A stretch of 64,000 nucleotides of DNA from Bacteroidota bacterium (lineage in GTDB: Bacteria; Bacteroidota; Bacteroidia; Flavobacteriales; Schleiferiaceae): positions 558,001 through 622,000 of the forward strand of contig JANSYJ010000001.1 of NCBI GenBank assembly GCA_024742495.1. The letters run 5' to 3'. Position 1 is the stretch's first letter, and every line of letters begins with the position of its first letter. Below the pieces are notes generated by a model. That model had not been told where the DNA came from and made no database searches. It saw only the letters and a program-made list of their open reading frames with translations. A program made the translations under genes and the position numbers. Shown piece after piece: positions 42,789 through 50,552 of this stretch.

Positions 42789-44089
42789 TAGAGTTCTACT
42801 TTCATTTCGTAACCATCTATAAGAATATTAAAGCCTTCGCCTTCTTTGCGGGCAATGCTTCTCACTTTGGCGATGGTTTCATTTCCGTTTTCGCTAATCT
42901 CCCCGCTGGCGGCTGCTTTGCGGTAATCGATGTTTCCATAGCGCATATTGGCAACCAAGTCAAAAATGGCCTCGGCGGTGTTTATTTCCACCTTCATATA
43001 CTTTCCATTGATGCTAATGTTTCCTTTGGCGCCACTTAGCTTATCAATACGCACCGTGCTTTCATATCCATTGAGGCTGTAGCTTTCATCAAGGGCATCA
43101 ATCTCATGCTTGCAGTATTTGCTATCACCGGCATTCATCGCTTTCAGCACTTTAATGCGCATGCGATCCTCAAAGGCCTGCTCCACATTTACCTGCTCCA
43201 CCTGATCAATATCATAACGACTGTACTTGGAGTCGCTCAAATTCATTGACTTCACTTCCTTAATCTTAAAGCGACTTTCATAACTTACTACCGCAAAGCT
43301 TTTTACGCGTTCGGCGATTAAGCTAGAATACTTGAAGTTGCCACTAAAAGCCTTTAAACGTTGAAGTTCAATTTCACTTTCATAGGCCTCAACATCGAGG
43401 GTTTTAATATCCCTCGAGCGCAATTGGCAATACTTGATATTCAATTTCAGCTCGTCTATTTGCTCGGCTTGTAAGTCATTTTCATAAAGGTATATATCAC
43501 CTTTGTCGAGGCGTTTTAGATAAGCCTCGCCATATTTTAAACTTAGCTTGGCCTCTTTAACTTTATCCAAGGCCAAGCGACCGCTGTACTGGCTCAACTC
43601 CAGTTGATTCAAGTTTCCATCAATGCGAAGATCGCGGTAGGAATGCTTGATGTTCACCTTGCCTTTAGCCGGCATTTTAATGCGATACTCCAATTGCACT
43701 TCGTCCTTAGAGTAGGTATATTGTAGAATCACAAAATCGGCCACACCCAACTTCACCTTTTCAGGTAATGATCGGTAGGTTTCTATGCGAACTGCGCCTG
43801 GGGATTGGAGGATTCCCTCTTCAATATGCTGCTGAAACTGTCCTAGAAATTCGGTGATTTTATCGCTGTTCTTTTCTCCGCGATAGCGAAAGATTGCTTC
43901 AATTTCAATACGTGGCTCATCCCATATTTCAATGTGCATATCGGTATTGCTACCATCAATTTCAATATTTACATCTTTTTCAACCTCTAGGTTTACACTA
44001 GCGGTTTTTTCGATGCGCGTAAGTCCGGCGCTAGCCCAAGCCGTGCTGAGTGATAGGCCAAATAAGATACTATAAACTAAGCTTTTCAT
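42785..44089 (-). CDS. Exported beta-solenoid-like protein of the DUF4097 kind
   Basis: A 434-residue protein with a signal peptide (1-20). The body is built from many short beta strands with recurring 'Y-x-S/K-x-R/E' steps (KVNIKHSYRDLRIDGNL; FSGNFKYSSLIAERVKSFAVVSYESRFKIKEV; AMNAGDSKYCKHEIDALDESYSLNGYESTVRI), as in adhesin-like DUF4097 proteins. It is the last gene of a sigma factor/membrane protein/solenoid operon, overlapping the previous gene by 20 bases. Bacteroidota operons of this type often act as envelope-sensing units. The ligand is unknown. Confidence 0.62.
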   Translation of the reverse strand: MKSLVYSILFGLSLSTAWASAGLTRIEKTASVNLEVEKDVNIEIDGSNTDMHIEIWDEPRIEIEAIFRYRGEKNSDKITEFLGQFQQHIEEGILQSPGAVRIETYRSLPEKVKLGVADFVILQYTYSKDEVQLEYRIKMPAKGKVNIKHSYRDLRIDGNLNQLELSQYSGRLALDKVKEAKLSLKYGEAYLKRLDKGDIYLYENDLQAEQIDELKLNIKYCQLRSRDIKTLDVEAYESEIELQRLKAFSGNFKYSSLIAERVKSFAVVSYESRFKIKEVKSMNLSDSKYSRYDIDQVEQVNVEQAFEDRMRIKVLKAMNAGDSKYCKHEIDALDESYSLNGYESTVRIDKLSGAKGNISINGKYMKVEINTAEAIFDLVANMRYGNIDYRKAAASGEISENGNETIAKVRSIARKEGEGFNILIDGYEMKVELY

Positions 44090-44594
44090 TTTCTATGATT
44101 TTTTGATTTCGTTCAATTTCCATTTGTAGTCGACGCAAGAGGCGTAAACGTTTTTCGTAATAGTCGATAAGCACCCCAAGAAGCTCCTCCTTTGGAACCG
44201 GAGTATTTAAATCGGCGCGATATTGATTGTTAATGCCCTCGAGCTCCTCTAATTCTTCAAATACCCAAGCGTAATCGGGGTTCGAGGCAATTTGAGATAA
44301 GTCTATTTGCGCCTCAATCATTTGTAAGTCTTGCTGATAATTAGCCTCCTGCGCTAAAAAGCCAGCTGGTAAGTTCACCTTAGGATCCGCGTCTGCAATA
44401 GGCTCCGGATCGGCTTGATTCCACCAAAAGCCAATGCTCAGTAAAATCACCGCAGCGGCCGACCACTGCCAGTACATTTTTCCGGTTTTTTTCTCCTGAG
44501 GAATATGTTCTTTTAGTCCGGTCCATATTCCTTCTGGCGGCTCTGCCTCATCGAAGCTTTGGCGGTTCTCCCGCATCCAATTATCGAGTTTCAT
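44070..44594 (-). CDS. Small single-pass membrane protein, probable anti-sigma factor
   Basis: A 174-residue protein. Residues 1-38 are hydrophilic, as in an anti-sigma domain (KLDNWMRENRQSFDEAEPPEGIWTGLKEHIPQ). One transmembrane segment follows (about 45-60) with an external helical region rich in Glu and Gln. It lies between an ECF sigma gene and a solenoid protein, overlapping the sigma gene by 14 bases and the next by 20. This order strongly suggests that it holds the sigma factor at the membrane. No zinc motif (HxxxCxxC) is present. Confidence 0.6.
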   Translation of the reverse strand: MKLDNWMRENRQSFDEAEPPEGIWTGLKEHIPQEKKTGKMYWQWSAAAVILLSIGFWWNQADPEPIADADPKVNLPAGFLAQEANYQQDLQMIEAQIDLSQIASNPDYAWVFEELEELEGINNQYRADLNTPVPKEELLGVLIDYYEKRLRLLRRLQMEIERNQKIIENEKLSL

Positions 44595-45120
44595 AAACCA
44601 TCTTTAATTTTTCTTGCAATAATTGCTTGGCATAGCGCAACTGAGTCTTCGAGTTAGAAATACTCGTATTCAGTTCATTGGCAATCTCAGCATGACTGTA
44701 TTCCTCGAGGTAAAACAGTTGAAAGATTATCCTACATCCGGCAGGCAATTCATTAATGGCGCTTTGTATGGTGCCGAAAGCTAATTCGGGAATTTCCACT
44801 TCTTCCTCCCTGGCATCAAAATCATTTATTTCCTCTAAGGATAAAGGAAATTGTTTTTGTTTTCTAAGATGCTCAAGGCTTCTGTTAATGGCAATGCGTT
44901 TAATCCATCCGCCAAAGGCCTGCTCGTTTTCGAGTTTATCAATCTTTTCAAAAGCTTGGATAAAGCTTTCTTGCAAGAGGTCGCTCGCTATATCGCTCTG
45001 CGGCACAATTCGCAAAATCGTATTATAGGTTGCTTTGGCAAAATGCTGGTACAATTGAAAACCGGCTAGTTGGTTGCCTTTGCGAAGTGCTTTAATGTTC
45101 TTTTTAAGATCGATGCTCAA
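44581..45120 (-). CDS. ECF-type RNA polymerase sigma factor
   Basis: A 179-residue sigma-70 family factor, group 4. Region 2 contains DIASDLLQESFIQAFEKIDKLENEQAFGGWIKRIAINRSLEHLRKQ, and region 4 contains AINELPAGCRIIFQLFYLEEYSHAEIANELNTSISNSKTQLRYAKQLLQEKL. Its start is TTG at 45120: a TAA lies in frame just upstream and no ATG or GTG is available. It directs transcription of its own regulon, which probably includes its neighbours. It overlaps its likely anti-sigma gene by 14 bases. Confidence 0.9.
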   Translation of the reverse strand: MSIDLKKNIKALRKGNQLAGFQLYQHFAKATYNTILRIVPQSDIASDLLQESFIQAFEKIDKLENEQAFGGWIKRIAINRSLEHLRKQKQFPLSLEEINDFDAREEEVEIPELAFGTIQSAINELPAGCRIIFQLFYLEEYSHAEIANELNTSISNSKTQLRYAKQLLQEKLKMVYETR

Positions 45121-45222
45121 ACTGGGGCATTTACACCATTAGGATGCAGAATCTTGTAAAGGTTGTAAAAAGCACCAAAAAATTCCCATTAAAAAGGGTC
45201 AAATGCTAATCTGGGACGTCTT

Positions 45223-45241
45223 AAGGTCATCATGAGACCTT
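45223..45241. repeat. 6-bp inverted repeat between the sigma operon and DoxX
   Basis: AAGGTC and GACCTT flank a 7-base centre, 45 bases upstream of the DoxX ATG. It is a possible operator or hairpin with no T-tract. Confidence 0.25.
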
Positions 45242-45285
45242 TGATTAATGGTGCTTGCAGACATTCGCTCAAAACATTTAATAGC

Positions 45286-45798
45286 ATGAAAAAATACTTG
45301 GTCAAGATATTAAGGCCTTCGGTTTATCCAAATTATGGCGCTGAATTCTTAGCAGCCATTCCGCGTATTTTAGGGGGATTGCTTTTAAGCTTGGAGTTTG
45401 GGTCCAGCAAATTTGGTGTCCCCTGGTCGCAAGGAGATCAGGCTTTGGGTTTTTTTGAAGTAGCTACTTGGTTTCCCGAAGATGTGGCAAATTTTGGCGC
45501 GCCTTTTTCTTGGGCGCCGCTTTTCTTTGCGTGGATGGTGGCCTTTACAGAAACAATCGGTGGGCTATTTATAAGTTTGGGATTGTTTACCCGCTATTGG
45601 TCTTTTTTGCTGGCAGCCTCCATGTTAGGCGCCATTTTTTTACAAAAATGGCCTTCGGCTATAGAGTATGGCTCATCCTGGCCATTACTGCCTGCGGCGG
45701 GATTTTTATGGATTGCCATTTATGGTTTAATCTTCGGGTCTGGACGCACGGGTTTAGACTTTTGGTTTTTTGGCCGGCAAGCTTCAAATAATAACTAA
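45286..45798 (+). CDS. DoxX family membrane protein
   Basis: A 170-residue protein from ATG 45286 (MKKYLVKILRPSV); the frame is open to 45232 but that extension is polar. It has four transmembrane helices. The family pattern is visible: ILGGLLLSLEFGSSKFGVPW, WMVAFTETIGGLFISLGLFTRYWSFLLAASMLGAIF, and a final helix ending in GSGRTGLDFWFF. DoxX proteins support quinone or sulfur redox and envelope stress tolerance, but the exact role is not fixed. It precedes the AraC regulator by 9 bases, suggesting one transcript. Confidence 0.82.
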   Translation: MKKYLVKILRPSVYPNYGAEFLAAIPRILGGLLLSLEFGSSKFGVPWSQGDQALGFFEVATWFPEDVANFGAPFSWAPLFFAWMVAFTETIGGLFISLGLFTRYWSFLLAASMLGAIFLQKWPSAIEYGSSWPLLPAAGFLWIAIYGLIFGSGRTGLDFWFFGRQASNNN

Positions 45799-45807
45799 TT
45801 TGGAGCC

Positions 45808-46911
45808 ATGAGCTGGTATAGTACCCCACTGCAATTTGCCTATATATTTAGTCTTCTCTTTGCCTTAATTTTTGCCTTTCGCGGTTGGCAGGAGGAGCGT
45901 TTAAATAAAAAGCTCCTGGCCTTTCTCATGCTTATTATGGCTTTGGAGCTTCAGGATTACACCTTTGGCTTTTCTGGTATAAATATTTTATGGAATGAGT
46001 ACAATGGATTTCCTCGGGGCGTTAATCTGCTCTTTGGCCCGGCGATGTACTTTTACCTTAAAGCGCAGCTAAATCGAAATTTCAAGCTTAAGCCCTCCCA
46101 TGCCCTACATTTAGCACCTTGGGCTTTTTTCTTCCTACCTCAATTGCTGGTCTTTCTTATGGGTCCAGAGCAGGTCGAAAAAACGGCTAATACGGAGCTT
46201 CACCAATGGATGACTCAATTGGCTTATTGGATGCGGCTCTTTTCCTACGCCTGGTATTTTTATCAATCTTGGCGCCTTTTAAAAACCTTTCGTCTTTGGC
46301 TCAAAAATCGTTTTTCGCAGGTTGAAACGGTGAGCATGGCTTGGTTTCAGAACTTCATCTTTATTATGGTGAGCTGGGTAGTTTTTAGAGAGCTGATGAA
46401 TATTATTGATAGCATGGCGGATCTACCTTTTAAACAGGATTGGTGGTGGAATTTAGCCCTGGCCTTTGCGGCGGTTTATGTTGGGATTAGCGGATTAAAT
46501 CAGCGCCAACCGGCAGATTTAGTTTTTGAAGAGCCTTCTAAACAAAGTCCAGATGAGTCCACCATAACTGTGCAGGATGAGAATCAATCTTTAATGCAAA
46601 TGGTGGATCAGAAAATGGAGAAGGAGCGTTTTTTCCTGCAGCCGGAACTCACCTTAAGGGAACTAGCAGCCCAGTTGAAGCTCAGCGCCAGTGATTTGTC
46701 GGGCGCTATAAACGCAACAAAAAAGGTGAATTACAATGATTATGTAAACGCTTGGCGGGTGATGGAATTTATACGGGTTTATCCCTTGCCAGAGAATAAG
46801 GCCTATACCATTCTTTCCATTGCTTACGATTGTGGTTTTAACTCCAAAGCCACCTTTAATCGAGCCTTTAAAAAGGAAACTGGTAAATCGCCCAAGGAGT
46901 ATTTTGCTTAA
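45808..46911 (+). CDS. Membrane-integrated AraC-family transcriptional regulator
   Basis: A 367-residue protein. Residues 1-240 contain about seven hydrophobic segments (start YSTPLQFAYIFSLLFALIFAFRG). The last 110 residues form the AraC DNA-binding domain with two helix-turn-helix parts: LTLRELAAQLKLSASDLSGAIN and YTILSIAYDCGFNSKATFNRAFKKETGKSPKEYF. Such fusions sense a signal in or through the membrane and bind DNA directly. It follows DoxX by 9 bases and could regulate it. Confidence 0.85.
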   Translation: MSWYSTPLQFAYIFSLLFALIFAFRGWQEERLNKKLLAFLMLIMALELQDYTFGFSGINILWNEYNGFPRGVNLLFGPAMYFYLKAQLNRNFKLKPSHALHLAPWAFFFLPQLLVFLMGPEQVEKTANTELHQWMTQLAYWMRLFSYAWYFYQSWRLLKTFRLWLKNRFSQVETVSMAWFQNFIFIMVSWVVFRELMNIIDSMADLPFKQDWWWNLALAFAAVYVGISGLNQRQPADLVFEEPSKQSPDESTITVQDENQSLMQMVDQKMEKERFFLQPELTLRELAAQLKLSASDLSGAINATKKVNYNDYVNAWRVMEFIRVYPLPENKAYTILSIAYDCGFNSKATFNRAFKKETGKSPKEYFA

Positions 46912-46938
46912 GCTTAAAGCTGATGGATTAGCAGCTAC

Positions 46939-47316
46939 TTAATCCCAATAGTCGTGCTTGCTGAGGTCGGCAATAAGAGGCATTCCAATTTTTTTAATTC
47001 GCAAATGCTCGGGATGCTCTTGGTAAACTTGTAATGCCGATTCATCCGAAAACCGCATCAAAATTAAAAGACTATGACCTTTATTGGAGCGAATAAGCTT
47101 TTTGAATGAGACCGCTTCAAAGCCGTCAATTTTAGAGGGTAGGTTCTTAAAAATTTCGAGTACTTTATTTTTATCGTCTTGAGCCGCGTCTTCCTTCCAT
47201 TCAATAAGCAATGCGTGGTAGAGATTCTTAGATTCGGATAAGTCTTCCTGTGCTAAAGGCGAATTAGTGGCTATAAAGAAAAACAGGAATAAAGGGTAAA
47301 GGGCTTTTGTTTGCAT
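46939..47316 (-). CDS. Small exported protein with Dabb-like (alpha/beta barrel dimer) fold
   Basis: From ATG 47316 it has 125 residues; the frame opens at 47343 but that part overlaps the terminator hairpin of the upstream gene. A signal peptide (MQTKALYPLFLFFFIATNSPLAQ) is followed by a compact domain with LYHALLIEWKEDAAQDDKNKVLEIFKNLPSKIDGF and LLILMRFSDESALQVYQEHPEH, the Dabb/stress-responsive A/B-barrel pattern. The function is unknown. Confidence 0.6.
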   Translation of the reverse strand: MQTKALYPLFLFFFIATNSPLAQEDLSESKNLYHALLIEWKEDAAQDDKNKVLEIFKNLPSKIDGFEAVSFKKLIRSNKGHSLLILMRFSDESALQVYQEHPEHLRIKKIGMPLIADLSKHDYWD

Positions 47317-47320
47317 TGCC

Positions 47321-47363
47321 CTAAAATAAAAAAACCCCGACACTCCTTTCGGAGGTCGGGGTT
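47321..47363 (-). terminator. Strong Rho-independent terminator of the T9SS three-module gene
   Basis: A 9-bp stem (plus strand AACCCCGAC with GTCGGGGTT, 47333-47341 and 47355-47363), one bulged A, a further 4-bp stem (CTCC/GGAG) and a TTTC loop. Read leftward it ends in a long T-run (the A-rich stretch before 47334). It lies 24 bases after the stop of the gene at 47387. Confidence 0.88.
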
Positions 47364-47386
47364 ACCAAATGTAACCTACTAATGAA

Positions 47387-49591
47387 CTATTTGGTGATGA
47401 TCAGTCTACGACTTGCCGAGCTATTCTCATTGGCAAGGGTAATCATATAAATACCGTTGTTCAACTTACTTAGGTTCAGTTCCCCTTGGTTTAGTTGCTT
47501 AGTATTAGTTTCAAGGATTAAACGTCCGTTAAGGTCGCGCACTTGAACGGCGTAATCTCCCTCTAAAAGACCTTCAATGCGCACAAGACCCGTACTTGGG
47601 TTTGGTGCAAGACTTAAGTTTTGAGCCCAGCTAGCCTCAGTTAAGCCAACGCTGTTGTCAAACTCAATATCGTCGATGTAGTAAGTTTTTGCACCTACCG
47701 CGATTCCTGGAGTTCCGAAATTCGGGAATACAACAACTACATCATAGGTAGCTGCGGGATCAAATGAAGGAGTACCCATTGGCGTATTCGAAAGATCGAA
47801 AGTTAGTGTTTCCCAAGCGCCAGCCATAGTAGTGGTAGCGATAGTTTCGGCCGAAATAGTGGCATCGTTCTTATCTTCCACTTTTAAAAGGAAGTCAGTA
47901 CCTGCATCAGGAGACCAAACACGCATAGTCATTTTGGTCATGGTTGATGTAAATGGTACTGCGTTTTTCATTCCGCCACTCGTTACAACAATACCACCCC
48001 AAGTTTCAGCACCGGCAGTTTTCTCAATTCCTAAAACGTTGTTAGTAGGATCAGTAGGATCTACTTGTAAGCTGTCAACACAACCACCGAATTGACCGGT
48101 AACATTATAGTTAACATTAGGATCATCAAAGCTAATTGGAAGATCAATAGTATCCATAGCTGGAGATGGAGGCATAATCATACCGAAGGTGATATCATCT
48201 ACATAGTATGTTTTAGCACCAGCAGTAGGGCCATCCACACCGAAGTTAGGGAATACTACTACTTTGTCGTAAGTGTTAGCATAGTTGATAGCTGCGGTAC
48301 CAGTGGCAACGGTAGTAAAGTCGAATACAAGGGTATCCCAAGCTCCGGCAGTACTAATAGTGTCAACCGTTTCAACAGAAATTGTTGGATCAGTGGCGTC
48401 TTCTATTTTCATACGAATTTCGATTCCAGCATCTGGAGACCAAACACGCATGCTTACAATATTATCATTCATGGTAAATGGTACTGCATTAGCCATACCA
48501 CTGTTAGTAATTACAATACCGGCCCAAGTTTGAGCAGTGGCATCTTTAGTAATTTCAGAAACCATGTTAGAGGCATTGGTAGGATCGGCTACGATAGTAT
48601 CAGAAGCTCCACCAAACTCACCACTAGTATAATCTACATTGGGGTCGTCGAATGTAATTGGGAGACTAGGTAAAACCATGCTTGGCCCGCTACCCATACC
48701 GAACATTAGATCGTCGATATAAAAAGTTTTAGTTGTGCCAGTAGCTCCGAAATTCGGGAATACCGCAATCTTGTCATAGGTGCTACCAAAGTTAATGGCC
48801 GCGGTACCTGAAGCTTGATTTGAAAAATCAAAAGTTAGGGTATCCCATCCGCCAGCAACAGTAGTAGAATCTACAGTTTCAACCGAAATAGTAGGATCGG
48901 TAAAGTCTTCAACTTTTAAGCGAATTTCTACACCCGCATCTGGAGACCATACCCGCATCATCATAGTGGTGTTTCCTGGACCAAAGCCAATTGGAGCCGC
49001 TAAGCCACTGTCACCTACAATAGAACCAGCCCAAGTTTGAGCACTTGCGTCTTTAGTAATTTCCAATACCATGTTGGTCGGATCGGTTGGATCAACAACA
49101 AGGGTATCAGCCGCTCCTCCGAAAGAAGAAGAGTAATAGGTAATGGTCGGATCATCAAAAGTGATAGGCAGGCTTAATTGGCCGCCCATACTTCCACCGC
49201 CGCTTCCACAAGCCATGCAAGATTCCCAGCATACTACTGGTAATACGGTATCTCCGGTGAAAACAAGCTCACGGTTGGTAAAACCACCAGTAGTAATAGT
49301 ACAAGGCATACCAGAAGTTAAGTTTTCCTGATCTGTCCAGCCATCAATGGTGAATTTGTACTCAATAGTGCCAGCCGTTAAAGGAAGGGCAACATCCCAA
49401 ACACCGTCGTTATCGGCATCAGTCATCGGGTTGCAAGAGCCACACCAGCCATTAAATGTCCCATTAACATGGGCAGAAGTAAAGGTACCGCCAGTGTAAC
49501 CATTAAGGTCAACCTGGAAGGTTACCGTATCCGTCTGAGCCGACAAAGAAAGTGCGGCAAAGAAGAACATCAATAAAGTAATCTTTTTCAT
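47387..49591 (-). CDS. T9SS-secreted protein with starch-binding-like N-terminal module and three tandem carbohydrate-binding-like modules
   Basis: A 734-residue protein with a signal peptide (1-19). Residues 20-113 form an E-set module (VTFQVDLNGY...VNGTFNGWCGSCNPMTDADNDGVWDVALPL..GTIEYKFTIDGW), seen on flavobacterial carbohydrate-active enzymes. Three homologous modules (about 140-299, 309-470, 483-646) each hold LPI[TS]FDDP, EITKDA.AQTWAG, MRVWSPDAG, KVED, a TLTFDF-like strand, and VFPNFG...TYYIDD. The fold looks like a beta-sandwich carbohydrate-binding module. Residues 659-734 (LSLAPNPSTGLVRIEGLLEGDY) form a type A T9SS domain. No catalytic residues are seen. It is divergent from the NUDIX regulator of the glucan cluster. 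I infer extracellular glucan binding. Confidence 0.72.
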   Translation of the reverse strand: MKKITLLMFFFAALSLSAQTDTVTFQVDLNGYTGGTFTSAHVNGTFNGWCGSCNPMTDADNDGVWDVALPLTAGTIEYKFTIDGWTDQENLTSGMPCTITTGGFTNRELVFTGDTVLPVVCWESCMACGSGGGSMGGQLSLPITFDDPTITYYSSSFGGAADTLVVDPTDPTNMVLEITKDASAQTWAGSIVGDSGLAAPIGFGPGNTTMMMRVWSPDAGVEIRLKVEDFTDPTISVETVDSTTVAGGWDTLTFDFSNQASGTAAINFGSTYDKIAVFPNFGATGTTKTFYIDDLMFGMGSGPSMVLPSLPITFDDPNVDYTSGEFGGASDTIVADPTNASNMVSEITKDATAQTWAGIVITNSGMANAVPFTMNDNIVSMRVWSPDAGIEIRMKIEDATDPTISVETVDTISTAGAWDTLVFDFTTVATGTAAINYANTYDKVVVFPNFGVDGPTAGAKTYYVDDITFGMIMPPSPAMDTIDLPISFDDPNVNYNVTGQFGGCVDSLQVDPTDPTNNVLGIEKTAGAETWGGIVVTSGGMKNAVPFTSTMTKMTMRVWSPDAGTDFLLKVEDKNDATISAETIATTTMAGAWETLTFDLSNTPMGTPSFDPAATYDVVVVFPNFGTPGIAVGAKTYYIDDIEFDNSVGLTEASWAQNLSLAPNPSTGLVRIEGLLEGDYAVQVRDLNGRLILETNTKQLNQGELNLSKLNNGIYMITLANENSSASRRLIITK
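47654..49174 (-). repeat. Three tandem protein-coding repeats of about 480-500 bp within the T9SS gene
   Basis: Residues 140-299, 309-470 and 483-646 of the product align well (shared FDDP, RVWSPDAG, KVED, VFPNFG and YIDD/YVDD motifs), so the DNA carries three diverged direct copies. Recombination between copies could change module number. Confidence 0.75.
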
Positions 49592-49703
49592 TAGTATAGA
49601 TTTTAGGCCCCTAAATTATAACTTTTGGTAAAAATGACATTAAGTAAGTCAAAATAATTTCAAATACCCTGAAAATAAAGGCCTCCCAACAGATGTAAGA
49701 AAT

Positions 49704-49720
49704 ACACTTATGGTAAGTGT
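49704..49720. promoter_or_regulatory. Perfect 7-bp palindrome, candidate operator of the NUDIX regulator
   Basis: ACACTTA, spacer TGG, TAAGTGT. It ends 17 bases before the -7 box at 49738-49745, where the -33 element would be, in the divergent region between the three-module gene and the regulator. NUDIX-type regulators (NrtR, AraR) bind such dyads, so this is a good candidate site. Confidence 0.5.
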
Positions 49721-49737
49721 TACTAAATGAATTTTGT

Positions 49738-49745
49738 TATTTTTG
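49738..49745 (+). promoter_or_regulatory. -7 promoter box of the NUDIX regulator
   Basis: TATTTTTG fits TAnnTTTG exactly and lies 21 bases before the ATG at 49767. Confidence 0.5.
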
Positions 49746-49766
49746 ATTTTTGACTAAATCAGCAAG

Positions 49767-50522
49767 ATGGCCGACAATACACTTACACCAGACGATACCG
49801 GGCGAAAATCACAATTCGCAGTGCCTTATTATGAGATTTCTTACGACAAGTTCTTTCAATTTGGCGTTTCAGTCGACTGTGTGGTTTTTGGATACCACGA
49901 TAATCGCCTAAAGTTACTACTTATAAAAAGAGGCGCGGCACCTTTTAAAGGAATGTGGGCCTTGCCGGGCGATTTAGTTTATCCAAATGAAAATATTGAT
50001 GTAGCGGCTCAAAGAACCTTGCGAGATCTTACCGGTATCGAAGATCTATATATGGAGCAGACCAAGGTTTACGGTAAGGTAGACCGACATCCCGCCGGAC
50101 GCGTAATTACAACCGGCTATTATTCCTTAATAGATATTGCCAAACACGATCCCCATGCTTCGGCTTGGGCCGATGGGGTTTATTGGGTAGACCTAGAAGC
50201 AGTTCCCGAATTGGCCTTTGACCATAGTGAGATATTAAAAGACGCCTTGCAGTTATTACAACAACGAGTACGTCATCAGCCAGTAGGCTTTGAGCTTTTG
50301 CCGGAAAAATTTGCCTTGGCCGATTTGCAAGCCCTTTATGAGGCATTGCTCAACGAGAAATACGATAAGGCCAATTTCAGAAAGCGAATATTAAGTATGA
50401 ACCTTCTGCTTTCGCTCAAAGAAAACCAAAAGGATGTACCGCATCGACCGGCCCGTCTCTATAAGTTCGATACCCAGCGATATGATGAGCTTATCGCCAA
50501 GGGATTCTCTTTCGAACTTTAA
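49767..50522 (+). CDS. NUDIX-type transcriptional regulator (NrtR/AraR-like), degenerate Nudix box
   Basis: A 251-residue cytoplasmic protein. Residues about 30-150 form a Nudix fold (VSVDCVVFGYHDNRLKLLLIKRGAAPFKGMWALPG), and about 155-251 form a winged-helix-like C-terminal domain (LADLQALYEALLNEKYDKANFRKRILSMNLL), as in NrtR/AraR-type regulators of Bacteroidota. In the Nudix box (69-91) the canonical REUxEE glutamates are changed (T84, D87, L88), so hydrolysis is unlikely and the domain probably senses a sugar or nucleotide ligand. It starts the glucan cluster, 31 bases before the MFS gene. The palindrome at 49704-49720 is the likely target. Confidence 0.8.
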   Translation: MADNTLTPDDTGRKSQFAVPYYEISYDKFFQFGVSVDCVVFGYHDNRLKLLLIKRGAAPFKGMWALPGDLVYPNENIDVAAQRTLRDLTGIEDLYMEQTKVYGKVDRHPAGRVITTGYYSLIDIAKHDPHASAWADGVYWVDLEAVPELAFDHSEILKDALQLLQQRVRHQPVGFELLPEKFALADLQALYEALLNEKYDKANFRKRILSMNLLLSLKENQKDVPHRPARLYKFDTQRYDELIAKGFSFEL

Positions 50523-50552
50523 AATTAACCACAGTCTCCAAACAACACCAAC

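Noticed and set aside
48092-48673. 193-residue open frame antisense within the T9SS three-module gene
   Set aside because: It lies entirely opposite a well-supported repeated coding region, has low-complexity composition and no recognisable motif. It is a by-product of the repeat and its codon use.
47654-49174. Repeated DNA considered as a CRISPR array or tandem satellite
   Set aside because: Repeat units are about 480-500 bp and code for diverged protein modules in one frame. There are no short repeats with spacers.
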